The notes under the pieces are model-generated. The model was not told where the DNA came from and ran no database searches. It was given only the letters and a program-made list of their open reading frames with translations. Of a stretch of 64,000 bases of DNA, positions 57,532-64,000 are shown piece after piece; the first letter of the stretch is position 1, and every line of letters begins with the position of its first letter. The translations under genes were made by a program, and so were the position numbers. This DNA comes from JBCDJI01 sp964351865 (GTDB lineage: Bacteria; Verrucomicrobiota; Verrucomicrobiia; Methylacidiphilales; JBCBYL01): the NCBI GenBank assembly GCA_964351865.1, contig CAYGPJ010000009.1:1-64000 (forward strand). The letters are read 5' to 3'.

Positions 57532-58542
57532 ATGCAAACTGAAGACTTTTTTTTCCATCTGCCAGAGGAGCAAATCGCCCGGCACCCTGTCCACCCGCGC
57601 GATCACTCCAAACTCATGGTCATCAATCGCCAAGAAGGAACGATCACTCATGACCATTTCTACAACCTTCCAAAATGGCTCACCCCGCAAGACTTGCTGG
57701 TGCTGAACAACTCACGTGTCATCCACGCCCGGGTCATGCTGGAGCCCGGAAATATCGAGCTGTTGCTACTGAAAGAAACCTCCCCATCACACTGGGTCGC
57801 CATCGGGCGCCCCGCCAAAAAACTCAAGCCTGGCGACCGACATTTCATTCAGACTGAGCGCGATTCAAATACAGCCCCCATTGAACTGGAAATCCTGCGC
57901 ACCCTACCCGACGGCTCACGCGTCGTCCGCTTTTATTCCGATCCCCCACTAGAAACCGTCGGACAGCTGCCCTTGCCGCCCTACATCCTCAAATCCAGAA
58001 AACATCACCATGAAGCCGAGTACACCGACGATGACGAAATCGGCTACCAGACCGTCTATGCCGACAAGCCCGGATCCGTCGCAGCCCCGACCGCCGGCCT
58101 GCATTTCACGCCGGAACTGCTGAATCGGTTCAATCACGCCTTCCTGACCCTCGATATTGGCTTGGGAACCTTCCGCCCCGTCAAAAGCAAACTGCTGGAA
58201 GACCACGTCATGCATGAAGAGCATTATGACATACCCGCTGGACTGGCAGAAAAATGTGATGCGGCTGACCGAGTCGTAGCGGTAGGAACCACCGTCTGCC
58301 GCGTGCTAGAATCCAAGCCAAAGCTCAGCCCGGGAGCCGACTCCACCTCAATCTTCATCACCCCACCCCACAAATTCAAACGGACCGACGTGCTGTTGAC
58401 CAACTTCCATCTACCAGAGTCCACCCTGGTCATGCTCGTCGCCGCATTCGGTGGCTATGATCTAATCATGCAAGCCTACCAGGAAGCCGTCAAAAACCAC
58501 TACCGCTTCTACAGCTACGGCGACTCCATGCTCATCCTCTAA
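57532..58542 (+). CDS. queA: S-adenosylmethionine:tRNA ribosyltransferase-isomerase
   Basis: Queuosine pathway enzyme of 336 residues. The N-terminal FHLPEEQIARHP, central GSVAAPTAGLHFTP and C-terminal LTNFHLPESTLVMLVAAFGG motifs are diagnostic. It moves ribose from SAM to preQ1 in tRNA to give epoxyqueuosine. Its stop codon is the first base triplet of the palindrome at 58540. Confidence 0.96.
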   Translation: MQTEDFFFHLPEEQIARHPVHPRDHSKLMVINRQEGTITHDHFYNLPKWLTPQDLLVLNNSRVIHARVMLEPGNIELLLLKETSPSHWVAIGRPAKKLKPGDRHFIQTERDSNTAPIELEILRTLPDGSRVVRFYSDPPLETVGQLPLPPYILKSRKHHHEAEYTDDDEIGYQTVYADKPGSVAAPTAGLHFTPELLNRFNHAFLTLDIGLGTFRPVKSKLLEDHVMHEEHYDIPAGLAEKCDAADRVVAVGTTVCRVLESKPKLSPGADSTSIFITPPHKFKRTDVLLTNFHLPESTLVMLVAAFGGYDLIMQAYQEAVKNHYRFYSYGDSMLIL

Positions 58543-58575
58543 TCTTGGATGTATCACGTGATACATTCAAGATTA
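58540..58575. repeat. 36-base palindrome, copy A
   Basis: TAATCTTGGATGTATCAC pairs with GTGATACATTCAAGATTA with one G-T. It occurs a second time at 59373, with the same centre GTATCACGTGATAC. Copy A is between convergent queA and the PaaX-like gene, so it may end transcription of both; copy B lies upstream of the PaaX-like gene. Confidence 0.75.
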
Positions 58576-58585
58576 GTAAAATGAA

Positions 58586-59356
58586 TTAAAGCAATTCGGA
58601 AGAATTTTGGGCCCATGCTGCCAACGTCTTGCGCCGCTTTTCCCATAAACGTATTCCGGGATAGTGCTGGGGTAGACATTTTTTCGGAAGAAAGGGATCC
58701 ACCGAAGCAACACGCCTCCACGCTTTGGCTTCCTGCTCGAAAATTTTAGCCATCGCAGTCGGTTCCTTCACGAAACTGAAACCTGCCAGCAATTCCTCGT
58801 AATCCGTATAGGTTTGGTAGATAAGCTCCCAATCCCAAGCCGCGGCCACAATATCCATTTGTTTATAACCACTATCGGGCTTGCCGCTGATCAAAAACAA
58901 TTTACGGGGGCCAACCTCCAACTGCTCGAGGGAAGCCGCGTATCGCTTGGGGGGAAATGGAGTGACCCACAAGCTACCTTGAATGCAGCCGAAAGCCTCG
59001 TAGCGCAGGTAACGAAGCAGTCTTTTCCGAAATTTTTGTTGCTCCCGCGGTAAGTCGAATGTCAACCAGTGCCAGTCTCCGTTCCATGCGTGATTCCAAT
59101 TACGTTCTGGATCACGCGTTCCGATGATTCGTTGTTCGAGCGTGGACGAGAGCCGCATTTCCCCACTGCTGCCTCGCTTAAGCCACCCTTTGACCTCAGC
59201 TTGTTCGCTCAGTTCAAAAAAGTATGCCGATAACGTTCCGGGTGGTGAAGGTTGGCCGGATCGGGTCGCGCGCTGACTGGTTTCTGCCATCCAAAACAAA
59301 ACCGACAACCCGAAGAAAAGATCTGAAGAAAAATTGGCCATAACGCACGATGCCAC
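58586..59356 (-). CDS. PaaX-like transcriptional regulator
   Basis: 256 residues. An N-terminal winged-helix region (~10-75) is followed by a PaaX-type middle domain with WHWLTFDLPREQQKFRKRL and YEAFGCIQGSLWVTPFPP, the known pattern of a ferredoxin-like domain, and a C-terminal helical part. PaaX represses phenylacetate catabolism in E. coli; no paa genes are in the window, so the target here is unknown. The in-frame ATG at 59341 (MANFSSDLF) is an alternative start. A palindrome precedes the start by 17 bases and an identical core lies just past the stop. Confidence 0.8.
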   Translation of the reverse strand: MASCVMANFSSDLFFGLSVLFWMAETSQRATRSGQPSPPGTLSAYFFELSEQAEVKGWLKRGSSGEMRLSSTLEQRIIGTRDPERNWNHAWNGDWHWLTFDLPREQQKFRKRLLRYLRYEAFGCIQGSLWVTPFPPKRYAASLEQLEVGPRKLFLISGKPDSGYKQMDIVAAAWDWELIYQTYTDYEELLAGFSFVKEPTAMAKIFEQEAKAWRRVASVDPFLPKKCLPQHYPGIRLWEKRRKTLAAWAQNSSELL

Positions 59357-59372
59357 ACCAATGATCTAAATA

Positions 59373-59408
59373 CAATCTTGGATGTATCACGTGATACACT
59401 CAAGATTG
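59373..59408. promoter_or_regulatory. 36-base palindrome, copy B (possible operator)
   Basis: CAATCTTGGATGTATCAC pairs with GTGATACACTCAAGATTG apart from one G-T and one A-C. Located 17 bases upstream of the PaaX-like start and 20 bases past proA. A place for autoregulation, or a terminator for proA, or half of a paired repeat. Not resolvable from sequence. Confidence 0.6.
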
Positions 59409-59428
59409 GGATTGAAGTGATTGCGTGA

Positions 59429-60685
59429 TCAGATGCGGGTTTGGCCGTTTCCGCGGCCGACGTATTTGTAGATGGTGAGTTCTTCCAGGCCCATCGGTCC
59501 TCGCGCGTGGATTTTATCGGTGCTGATGCCGATCTCTGCCCCGAAGCCGAACTGGCCGCCGTCGGAAAAGCGGGTTGCCGCATTCCAGAAAACTGCGGCA
59601 GAATCGATACGGGACAAAAATTCATCCGCTATGACTTCACTGCTGGTGACAATGGTTTCGGTGTGGTGTGATCCATGATCTTCGATGTGATTAATAGCTT
59701 CACTCATGTGGTCCACGATCCGAATAGCTAGAATCAGATCGAGGTATTCCACATCCCAACCGTCAGGTTCAGGAAAGCTTTCACCTGCTATTACCGAGGT
59801 TCTGGTATCCGCACGCACTTCCACCCCACGCTCGCGCAGGGTTTGCAGTATTTCGGGAATAAATCGAGGTGCGATGGCTGCGTTAACCAGCAATGTTTCC
59901 AGCGCATTGCAGACGCCCGGGCGCTGGCACTTGGAATTGATCACAATATCGCGAGCCATTTCGATATCCGCATCTTCGTGCACGTAAACATGGCAAACCC
60001 CGTGAAAATGCTTAATCACCGGCATTCTGGCATGCTCTACTACGGTTTTGATCAGTCCATGCCCCCCACGGGGAATCATCAGGTCAATGTATTCATCCAT
60101 CCGGCACATGGCGGGAATGGCATCACGGTCGGTCGTGGGAATAAAGGATACCACTTCCGCAGGCAAGCCCACCTTGACGGCGGCTGCCTGCATGACCGAA
60201 ATCAGTGCACGATTGCTTTCAAAGGCTTCCTTACCGCCACGTAAGACCGGAACATTACCGGTTTTCAGGCAAAGCACTCCGGCATCTACCGTAACATTCG
60301 GACGGCTTTCATAAATGATCCCGATGACACCAATCGGCACCCGAATCTTTTTCATCTGAATGCCGTTATAGAGTTCCCATTCCCGGGTCACTTCGCCTAC
60401 AGGGTCTGGTAATAATGCGACATCGCGTGCGCCCTGAATCATTTTCGAAATTCGGGCTTCATTGAGTGCCAGACGATCAATCATCGCTACAGACAATCCG
60501 TTTTCCTGTGCGGCCACCAAATCCAGTTGATTGGCTGCAACTAACTGATCCTTTGATTTTTCCAACCCCAGCGCGATCTCTTCAAGTAATTCGTTACGCT
60601 GCGGGCCAGATGCATTTGCCAGCGCCCGAGACGCCTGACTGGCTTTACGGCATAACACTTCTATCGTCTGATCCATCTCACTCAT
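59429..60685 (-). CDS. proA: Gamma-glutamyl phosphate reductase
   Basis: 418 residues, standard length. The ALDH-like catalytic cysteine is in CQRPGVCNALET, and the N-terminal and cofactor stretches (IPIGVIGIIYESRPNV, in parts; LRGGKEAFESN) and HARGPMGLEELT fit ProA. Reduces glutamyl-5-phosphate to the semialdehyde for proline synthesis. Overlaps proB by 4 bases (ATGA). Confidence 0.96.
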   Translation of the reverse strand: MSEMDQTIEVLCRKASQASRALANASGPQRNELLEEIALGLEKSKDQLVAANQLDLVAAQENGLSVAMIDRLALNEARISKMIQGARDVALLPDPVGEVTREWELYNGIQMKKIRVPIGVIGIIYESRPNVTVDAGVLCLKTGNVPVLRGGKEAFESNRALISVMQAAAVKVGLPAEVVSFIPTTDRDAIPAMCRMDEYIDLMIPRGGHGLIKTVVEHARMPVIKHFHGVCHVYVHEDADIEMARDIVINSKCQRPGVCNALETLLVNAAIAPRFIPEILQTLRERGVEVRADTRTSVIAGESFPEPDGWDVEYLDLILAIRIVDHMSEAINHIEDHGSHHTETIVTSSEVIADEFLSRIDSAAVFWNAATRFSDGGQFGFGAEIGISTDKIHARGPMGLEELTIYKYVGRGNGQTRI

Positions 60686-61500
60686 GCGGATATTCTGCCT
60701 CGGGGATTACTTTTGGCAAACAAGGTGCCGATGGCCTCTCCACGATGCAAATCGGTCAGCACATTCTTTCGCCTACCATTGGCCAAAATCATTGGAATCC
60801 CGGATTGCATCACCATTTTCGCGGTCTGCAGTTTTGAAATCATCCCCCCTACCGAGCGTTGGCTGCGCGTGGAGCCCGCACTGGCTTCAATAGTTTTATC
60901 AATCTTGGCCACATAGGGAATCAAGTCACCGGACGCATCCGGATTTTCGTAAAGTCCATCAATACTGCTCAGGATGATTAAAGTAGTCGCTTTGGCCAGC
61001 AGGGCCACATGAGCCGAGAGCCGATCATTATCGCCGAACCGGTTCAACATCTCAATTTCTTCAAATGAGAGGGCATCGTTTTCGTTCACAATCGGAACAC
61101 AAGTTTTCAAGGACAGCAGGTATTTCAAAGTCGCCTGCGTATTGGCGTAGAGCTGACGACTGTCAAGATCCCAATAGGTCAGAAGAATCTGTGCCGTCTG
61201 GAGGCCTGCCTTGGAAAATTCTTTTTGATAGGCCTTCATGAGCAGTGGCTGACCAATGGAAGCACAGGCTTGGAGTGCGGTGCGCTGCCTCGGTCTTTCC
61301 TCTAAACCAAGTACGGTCATTCCTGCACTGACGGCGCCGGATGAAACCAGAATGACTTCCACCCCATCCGCATTGAGTGCTTTTACCTGAGTTGCCAGAT
61401 GCCTGATCTGCCCGATATCAACGCCTCCCCTGGAGTTCGTAAGAATTCCGCTACCGAGCTTGACCACCCACCGTTGTTTTTGTTTTTTACGTGCCGCCAT
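60682..61500 (-). CDS. proB: Glutamate 5-kinase (without PUA domain)
   Basis: 272 residues from the ATG at 61500. The amino-acid kinase motifs VVKLGSGILTN, VSSGAVSAGM, IVNENDALSFEEIE and a C-terminal GGMISKLQTAKM are present. The C-terminal PUA domain of E. coli ProB is absent, as in several shorter family members. The frame extends to 61539, but the extra 13 residues are not family-like. Catalyses the first step of proline synthesis; 4-base overlap with proA. Confidence 0.94.
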   Translation of the reverse strand: MAARKKQKQRWVVKLGSGILTNSRGGVDIGQIRHLATQVKALNADGVEVILVSSGAVSAGMTVLGLEERPRQRTALQACASIGQPLLMKAYQKEFSKAGLQTAQILLTYWDLDSRQLYANTQATLKYLLSLKTCVPIVNENDALSFEEIEMLNRFGDNDRLSAHVALLAKATTLIILSSIDGLYENPDASGDLIPYVAKIDKTIEASAGSTRSQRSVGGMISKLQTAKMVMQSGIPMILANGRRKNVLTDLHRGEAIGTLFAKSNPRGRISA

Positions 61501-61581
61501 GAAGCGGTGGGTTGTACCACTATTGTCAGTGGAAAGCAACGGTGGAAACCGCGAGACGCTTACGCCGTCTGAGACGGGGCA

Positions 61582-61914
61582 TTATCGACGGGGCAAAAAT
61601 TGAGGAATCAGCTTCAACCCTTTACTCACGGCCACCACTTTTTGGGCTATGCCAGAAGCTACTGAAAGAGTCTGTCGAAAACTGCCCGAGGCACCTTTAG
61701 CGGCATTACTGGAAAGCAATTTGGGTAGCAAAAATCCAATCACCGGAATCAATAATTTCATTTTAGGCGCTGCTATTGTCGCCCCGGCGATCGCCAACTG
61801 CATCCAACTCGTCTTCTCTTCCAGTTCCTCGAAGCAGTCATAGAGTTTCTGTCGATCTACTTCACATTGCCTGATCAGCAATTGTTTTTCCTGCTTTAAC
61901 CGAAGCGCATTCAT
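61582..61914 (-). CDS. Small membrane-associated protein of the yqjD-like cluster
   Basis: 110 residues. A charged helical N-terminal half (LRLKQEKQLLIRQCEVDRQKLYD in parts) and one hydrophobic stretch (~50-68: MKLLIPVIGFLLPKLLSS). Third gene after the DUF883 and holin-III-type genes, the place YqjK takes in the E. coli yqjCDEK operon; sequence likeness to YqjK is weak. Spacing to the preceding gene is 6 bases. Confidence 0.6.
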   Translation of the reverse strand: MNALRLKQEKQLLIRQCEVDRQKLYDCFEELEEKTSWMQLAIAGATIAAPKMKLLIPVIGFLLPKLLSSNAAKGASGSFRQTLSVASGIAQKVVAVSKGLKLIPQFLPRR

Positions 61915-61920
61915 TGGGGG

Positions 61921-62289
61921 TCAGCTTCTGGGCTTGAAGCGGTCACGATCCTGCTTGAGTTGAGAGATCGTATCTGCAAAAGGTTGCTCAGACTGATAGA
62001 GACTCTGATATAGCTTATTGGCACTGACCACAGCTCCTACAACATAAAGCACGGAACAAACAACCAACGAGATCAGTTTATATTCCTCACCGACGGCGAT
62101 CACGATAGTCAAAGTAATCATCACCAGTGATATAGCCGTCAGAAAAACTGCCGAGCATAACCACAGAACAATCTGCACTAAGCGGATCTTCTCTTCCTGA
62201 AGTTCCACAGCGAATAGATCCAGTCGAGTTTCCACAGACTGAATAAACGAGTCAAAGGCCCGTTTAAAGGCTTCCATCAAGCTTCCCAT
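61921..62289 (-). CDS. YqjE-like (phage holin III / DUF1469) membrane protein
   Basis: 122 residues. An amphipathic N-terminus (FIQSVETRLDLFAVELQEEK) is followed by two transmembrane helices (~38-65 and ~74-92). The pattern R-L-x-L-x-x-x-E-x-x-E-E is typical of DUF1469. Despite the family name this is a chromosomal stress-linked gene, not a phage holin: it follows a DUF883 gene as yqjE follows yqjD. Confidence 0.78.
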   Translation of the reverse strand: MGSLMEAFKRAFDSFIQSVETRLDLFAVELQEEKIRLVQIVLWLCSAVFLTAISLVMITLTIVIAVGEEYKLISLVVCSVLYVVGAVVSANKLYQSLYQSEQPFADTISQLKQDRDRFKPRS

Positions 62290-62321
62290 AACAAAAAATT
62301 GTAAGTTAGAATGATGCTGAC

Positions 62322-62627
62322 TTATTTGCGATTAAGCAGAACGCCCACCAGAATCCCAACGCCAAATGCGATTCCGAGAGATTCGTAAGGATGGTCGCGG
62401 ATCACGCGATCGGTTTCTTTAGCACCTTCCACTGCTTTTTCACGGACGACCAATTCCTTTTCCGCCAGTTGAGCTTTGGCATCTTTGATTTTTACAACCA
62501 GTTTCTCACGAACTTCTTTGGCACGACCATTGAGATCGCCGGCCGTTTCTTTTGTGAGGAGTTCTGCATCGTTGATGACTTGTTTAATGTCTTCCATAAG
62601 TTTGTCTTTCGTACCGGTAGATTCCAT
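62322..62627 (-). CDS. YqjD/ElaB-like DUF883 protein
   Basis: 101 residues from the ATG at 62627; the frame runs on to 62705 but the added residues are not family-like, and the ATG at 62597 is another option. A long helix with heptads (~10-75) ends in the family's C-terminal membrane stretch DHPYESLGIAFGVGILVGVL and a basic end NRK. E. coli YqjD/ElaB are inner-membrane, stationary-phase proteins that bind ribosomes. First gene of the three-gene cluster. Confidence 0.82.
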   Translation of the reverse strand: MESTGTKDKLMEDIKQVINDAELLTKETAGDLNGRAKEVREKLVVKIKDAKAQLAEKELVVREKAVEGAKETDRVIRDHPYESLGIAFGVGILVGVLLNRK

Positions 62628-62755
62628 ATTTTCAATATACACGAGTTGCCCTAACCTACAAGCAAACACGCAGAGTTTTGTGTAAATAGTTGCGCAGGCC
62701 CCCACTTCAGGCTCTTCTGCTGGGTCGAAAATTATGAAAAGGCCAGCTTACGATG

Positions 62756-63916
62756 TTAAATCGTGAGCCCTTCTTGAGCCTTAGTGCGCCGCAGTTGGCG
62801 TGTGTGCCGATAGCGAGCACGCAAGCGCTCATCATACCAGACCTGTCCGAAGACATCGCCCATCGCCATCCAGATCCCCAGCACCGGCATCGCCAGCAAT
62901 AATCCAAGCACCCCACCGATATAACCTGCCGCGAAGACGATCATGACGGTAAGCAGCGGATGCGAACTTAAAGATTTCCCAACCGTCATGGGGGTGTACA
63001 CAAAATCATCAATCAGCCTGACGACCACAAACAGCAACACCGCCGCGCATACCAGCAGCAAACTGCCCGGAGCCTGCGTCAGGCAGACCATCACGATAAT
63101 CAGGCAGGCGACCGCCGTCCCCACATAGGGTATCCATGCCAGCACGGCACTCAACAATCCGAGGAACAGCGCCTGCCCGACTCCGAAAATCCCGAGCGGC
63201 AATCCGATCAAATATAAACCGGTCGCCAACGTCACGGTGTCCAGCAGGGTCATCGCCATCAATCCTCGAAAATACTGCTTCACCTGACGATCCAAGTTAT
63301 GGAAAAGGAGTAGCACTTTCTCGAAATAAGCGTTAGGCACACCGCGTAATATCAGGCGCTTGAACTTCACCCCGTCTTTGAGAATAAAGACCGTCAGGTA
63401 TGGCACTACCAGCAAGGGAGGAATCCAGGAAACCACATAAAACGCAGCATTCGGCAGCCATTGTTCCACCAATAATGATTCAAAGCGCACCAGTCCATTA
63501 CCGAGGGATTGACTCAATCCTGCCTCCTCAAATCCAGGAAACTTTGCCTCCAGGCTCAACGCGGATCCGGTAAAAAAAGCTTCCAGACGATTCCAGAACA
63601 CGGGAACCTCTGCGCGCAAGTCATAGAGCTGGGTGGCCAACCAGGGCAAGACCAGTAAAATTACGAGTAGAATGGCAATACACCCTAGAATGAGGTAAGT
63701 AAAAAAGGCCTGATCCATCGTCAACCCGCGCCGATTGAGCCCCAATAGTAACGGCTTCGAAATAAAGCAGATGATGAAGGCCAGAATAAAGGGCATGGAC
63801 AACCACCAGTAGGCATTAATCAAATAGAGTGAAGCCACGGTTCCAATAATCACACCGCACCACACGGCGGGATGACTTAATCCACTTGAGAAACTGGAGG
63901 ATGAGGAAGAAGCCAT
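62756..63916 (-). CDS. AI-2E family transporter (PerM/YdiK-like)
   Basis: 386 residues with about eight hydrophobic segments. The central part has a VPYLTVFILKDG motif and then GIFGVGQALFLGLLSAVLAWIPYVG, read in parts, typical of the AI-2E/PerM family, and ends after IGGVLGLLLAMPVLGIWMA with a basic C-terminus. Substrates of this family vary; members may be Na+/H+ antiporters or export autoinducer-2, so no specific role is given. Follows an incomplete upstream frame by one base. Confidence 0.88.
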   Translation of the reverse strand: MASSSSSSFSSGLSHPAVWCGVIIGTVASLYLINAYWWLSMPFILAFIICFISKPLLLGLNRRGLTMDQAFFTYLILGCIAILLVILLVLPWLATQLYDLRAEVPVFWNRLEAFFTGSALSLEAKFPGFEEAGLSQSLGNGLVRFESLLVEQWLPNAAFYVVSWIPPLLVVPYLTVFILKDGVKFKRLILRGVPNAYFEKVLLLFHNLDRQVKQYFRGLMAMTLLDTVTLATGLYLIGLPLGIFGVGQALFLGLLSAVLAWIPYVGTAVACLIIVMVCLTQAPGSLLLVCAAVLLFVVVRLIDDFVYTPMTVGKSLSSHPLLTVMIVFAAGYIGGVLGLLLAMPVLGIWMAMGDVFGQVWYDERLRARYRHTRQLRRTKAQEGLTI

Positions 63917-63917
63917 A

Positions 63918-64000
63918 TCAAGCGGAACCGTTGGTCGCCTGACCTTCGAGCGTTTGTCTCAAACGGGAACCAGTCATCCGGGCGAGTTGCAAACTGATCT
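63918..64000 (-). CDS. C-terminal end of an unidentified protein (partial)
   Basis: A frame open from the window edge ends at the TGA in 63918-63920, with LARMTGSRLRQTLEGQATNG as the last visible region. It lies one base from the AI-2E family ATG, a typical tight operon junction, which supports it being real. About 27 residues are not enough to name it. Confidence 0.4.
   Translation of the reverse strand, partial: ISLQLARMTGSRLRQTLEGQATNGSA

Noticed and set aside
58586..59356. CRISPR/Cas2 connection of the PaaX-like protein
   Set aside because: PaaX middle domains share a ferredoxin-like fold with Cas2, but no repeat array or cas gene lies nearby; the two palindromes are not a CRISPR.
61921..62289. 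Prophage remnant suggested by a holin-type gene
   Set aside because: DUF1469 proteins share only a family name with holins. The neighbours are a DUF883 gene and a YqjK-sized gene, the known yqjDEK-type layout, and no other phage gene is present.

Overview
This 64 kb window is ordinary chromosome from a Gram-negative bacterium that is very probably a member of the Verrucomicrobiota. The best evidence is a complete Amuc_1098-1102-type pilus-like locus: secretin, Amuc_1099, Amuc_1100, PilM and Amuc_1102 families. Supporting signs are an AraC-type XylR divergent from xylA, a ThrRS without its TGS domain, short RpoZ, DUF2017 next to ClpS, and frequent absence of clear Shine-Dalgarno sequences. No prophage, complete insertion sequence, rRNA operon or CRISPR array was seen. 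Identifications rest on motif recognition by eye, not on database searches.

Layout. 1-6 kb: xylR/xylA, a YjmF/UxuB-like D-mannonate oxidoreductase, tRNA-Ala(GGC), and a small envelope operon (TPR-LysM lipoprotein plus two coiled-coil membrane proteins). 6-19 kb: cysK, a PhoR/PhoB-type two-component pair, thrS, a CHAP hydrolase, sulfate assimilation (cysNC fusion, cysD, divergent PAPS-type cysH) and two overlapping CPA2 antiporters. 19-29 kb: iron-sulfur cluster assembly. sufS-sufU lie on the plus strand; sufC-sufB-ferredoxin-sufD-rhodanese-like-IscU-like-sufT lie on the minus strand, with an octaheme cytochrome c between the two blocks. 29-32 kb: small exported proteins, galE and a CAT-anticodon tRNA.

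32-48 kb is the most interesting part. DUF2017 and clpS are followed (against transcription) by an MglB-like roadblock protein, an MglA GTPase and a large roadblock protein, divergent from a PATAN-FHA protein. After truB and ribF comes a minus-strand operon encoding an Amuc_1102-like protein, a PilM-PilN fusion, an Amuc_1100/PilO-like protein, an Amuc_1099-like protein and two tandem secretin-like proteins. The proximity suggests, but does not prove, an MglA-governed envelope or pilus-like machine.

48-64 kb: tRNA-Glu(TTC), rpoZ, smpB, a GlcD-like oxidase, an unusual alpha/beta-hydrolase-VTT membrane fusion, cutA, a family-4 uracil-DNA glycosylase lacking most iron-sulfur ligands, rluD-like, a zinc-ribbon Ser/Thr kinase, a lone type IV pilin-like protein, queA, a PaaX-like regulator bracketed by two copies of one palindrome, proBA, a YqjD-YqjE-like stress operon and an AI-2E family permease.

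A family of small palindromic repeats with ends resembling AGAGCGTTTCCGAAT lies at gene and tRNA 3' ends (about 21.2, 32.3, 52.9 and 53.3 kb).
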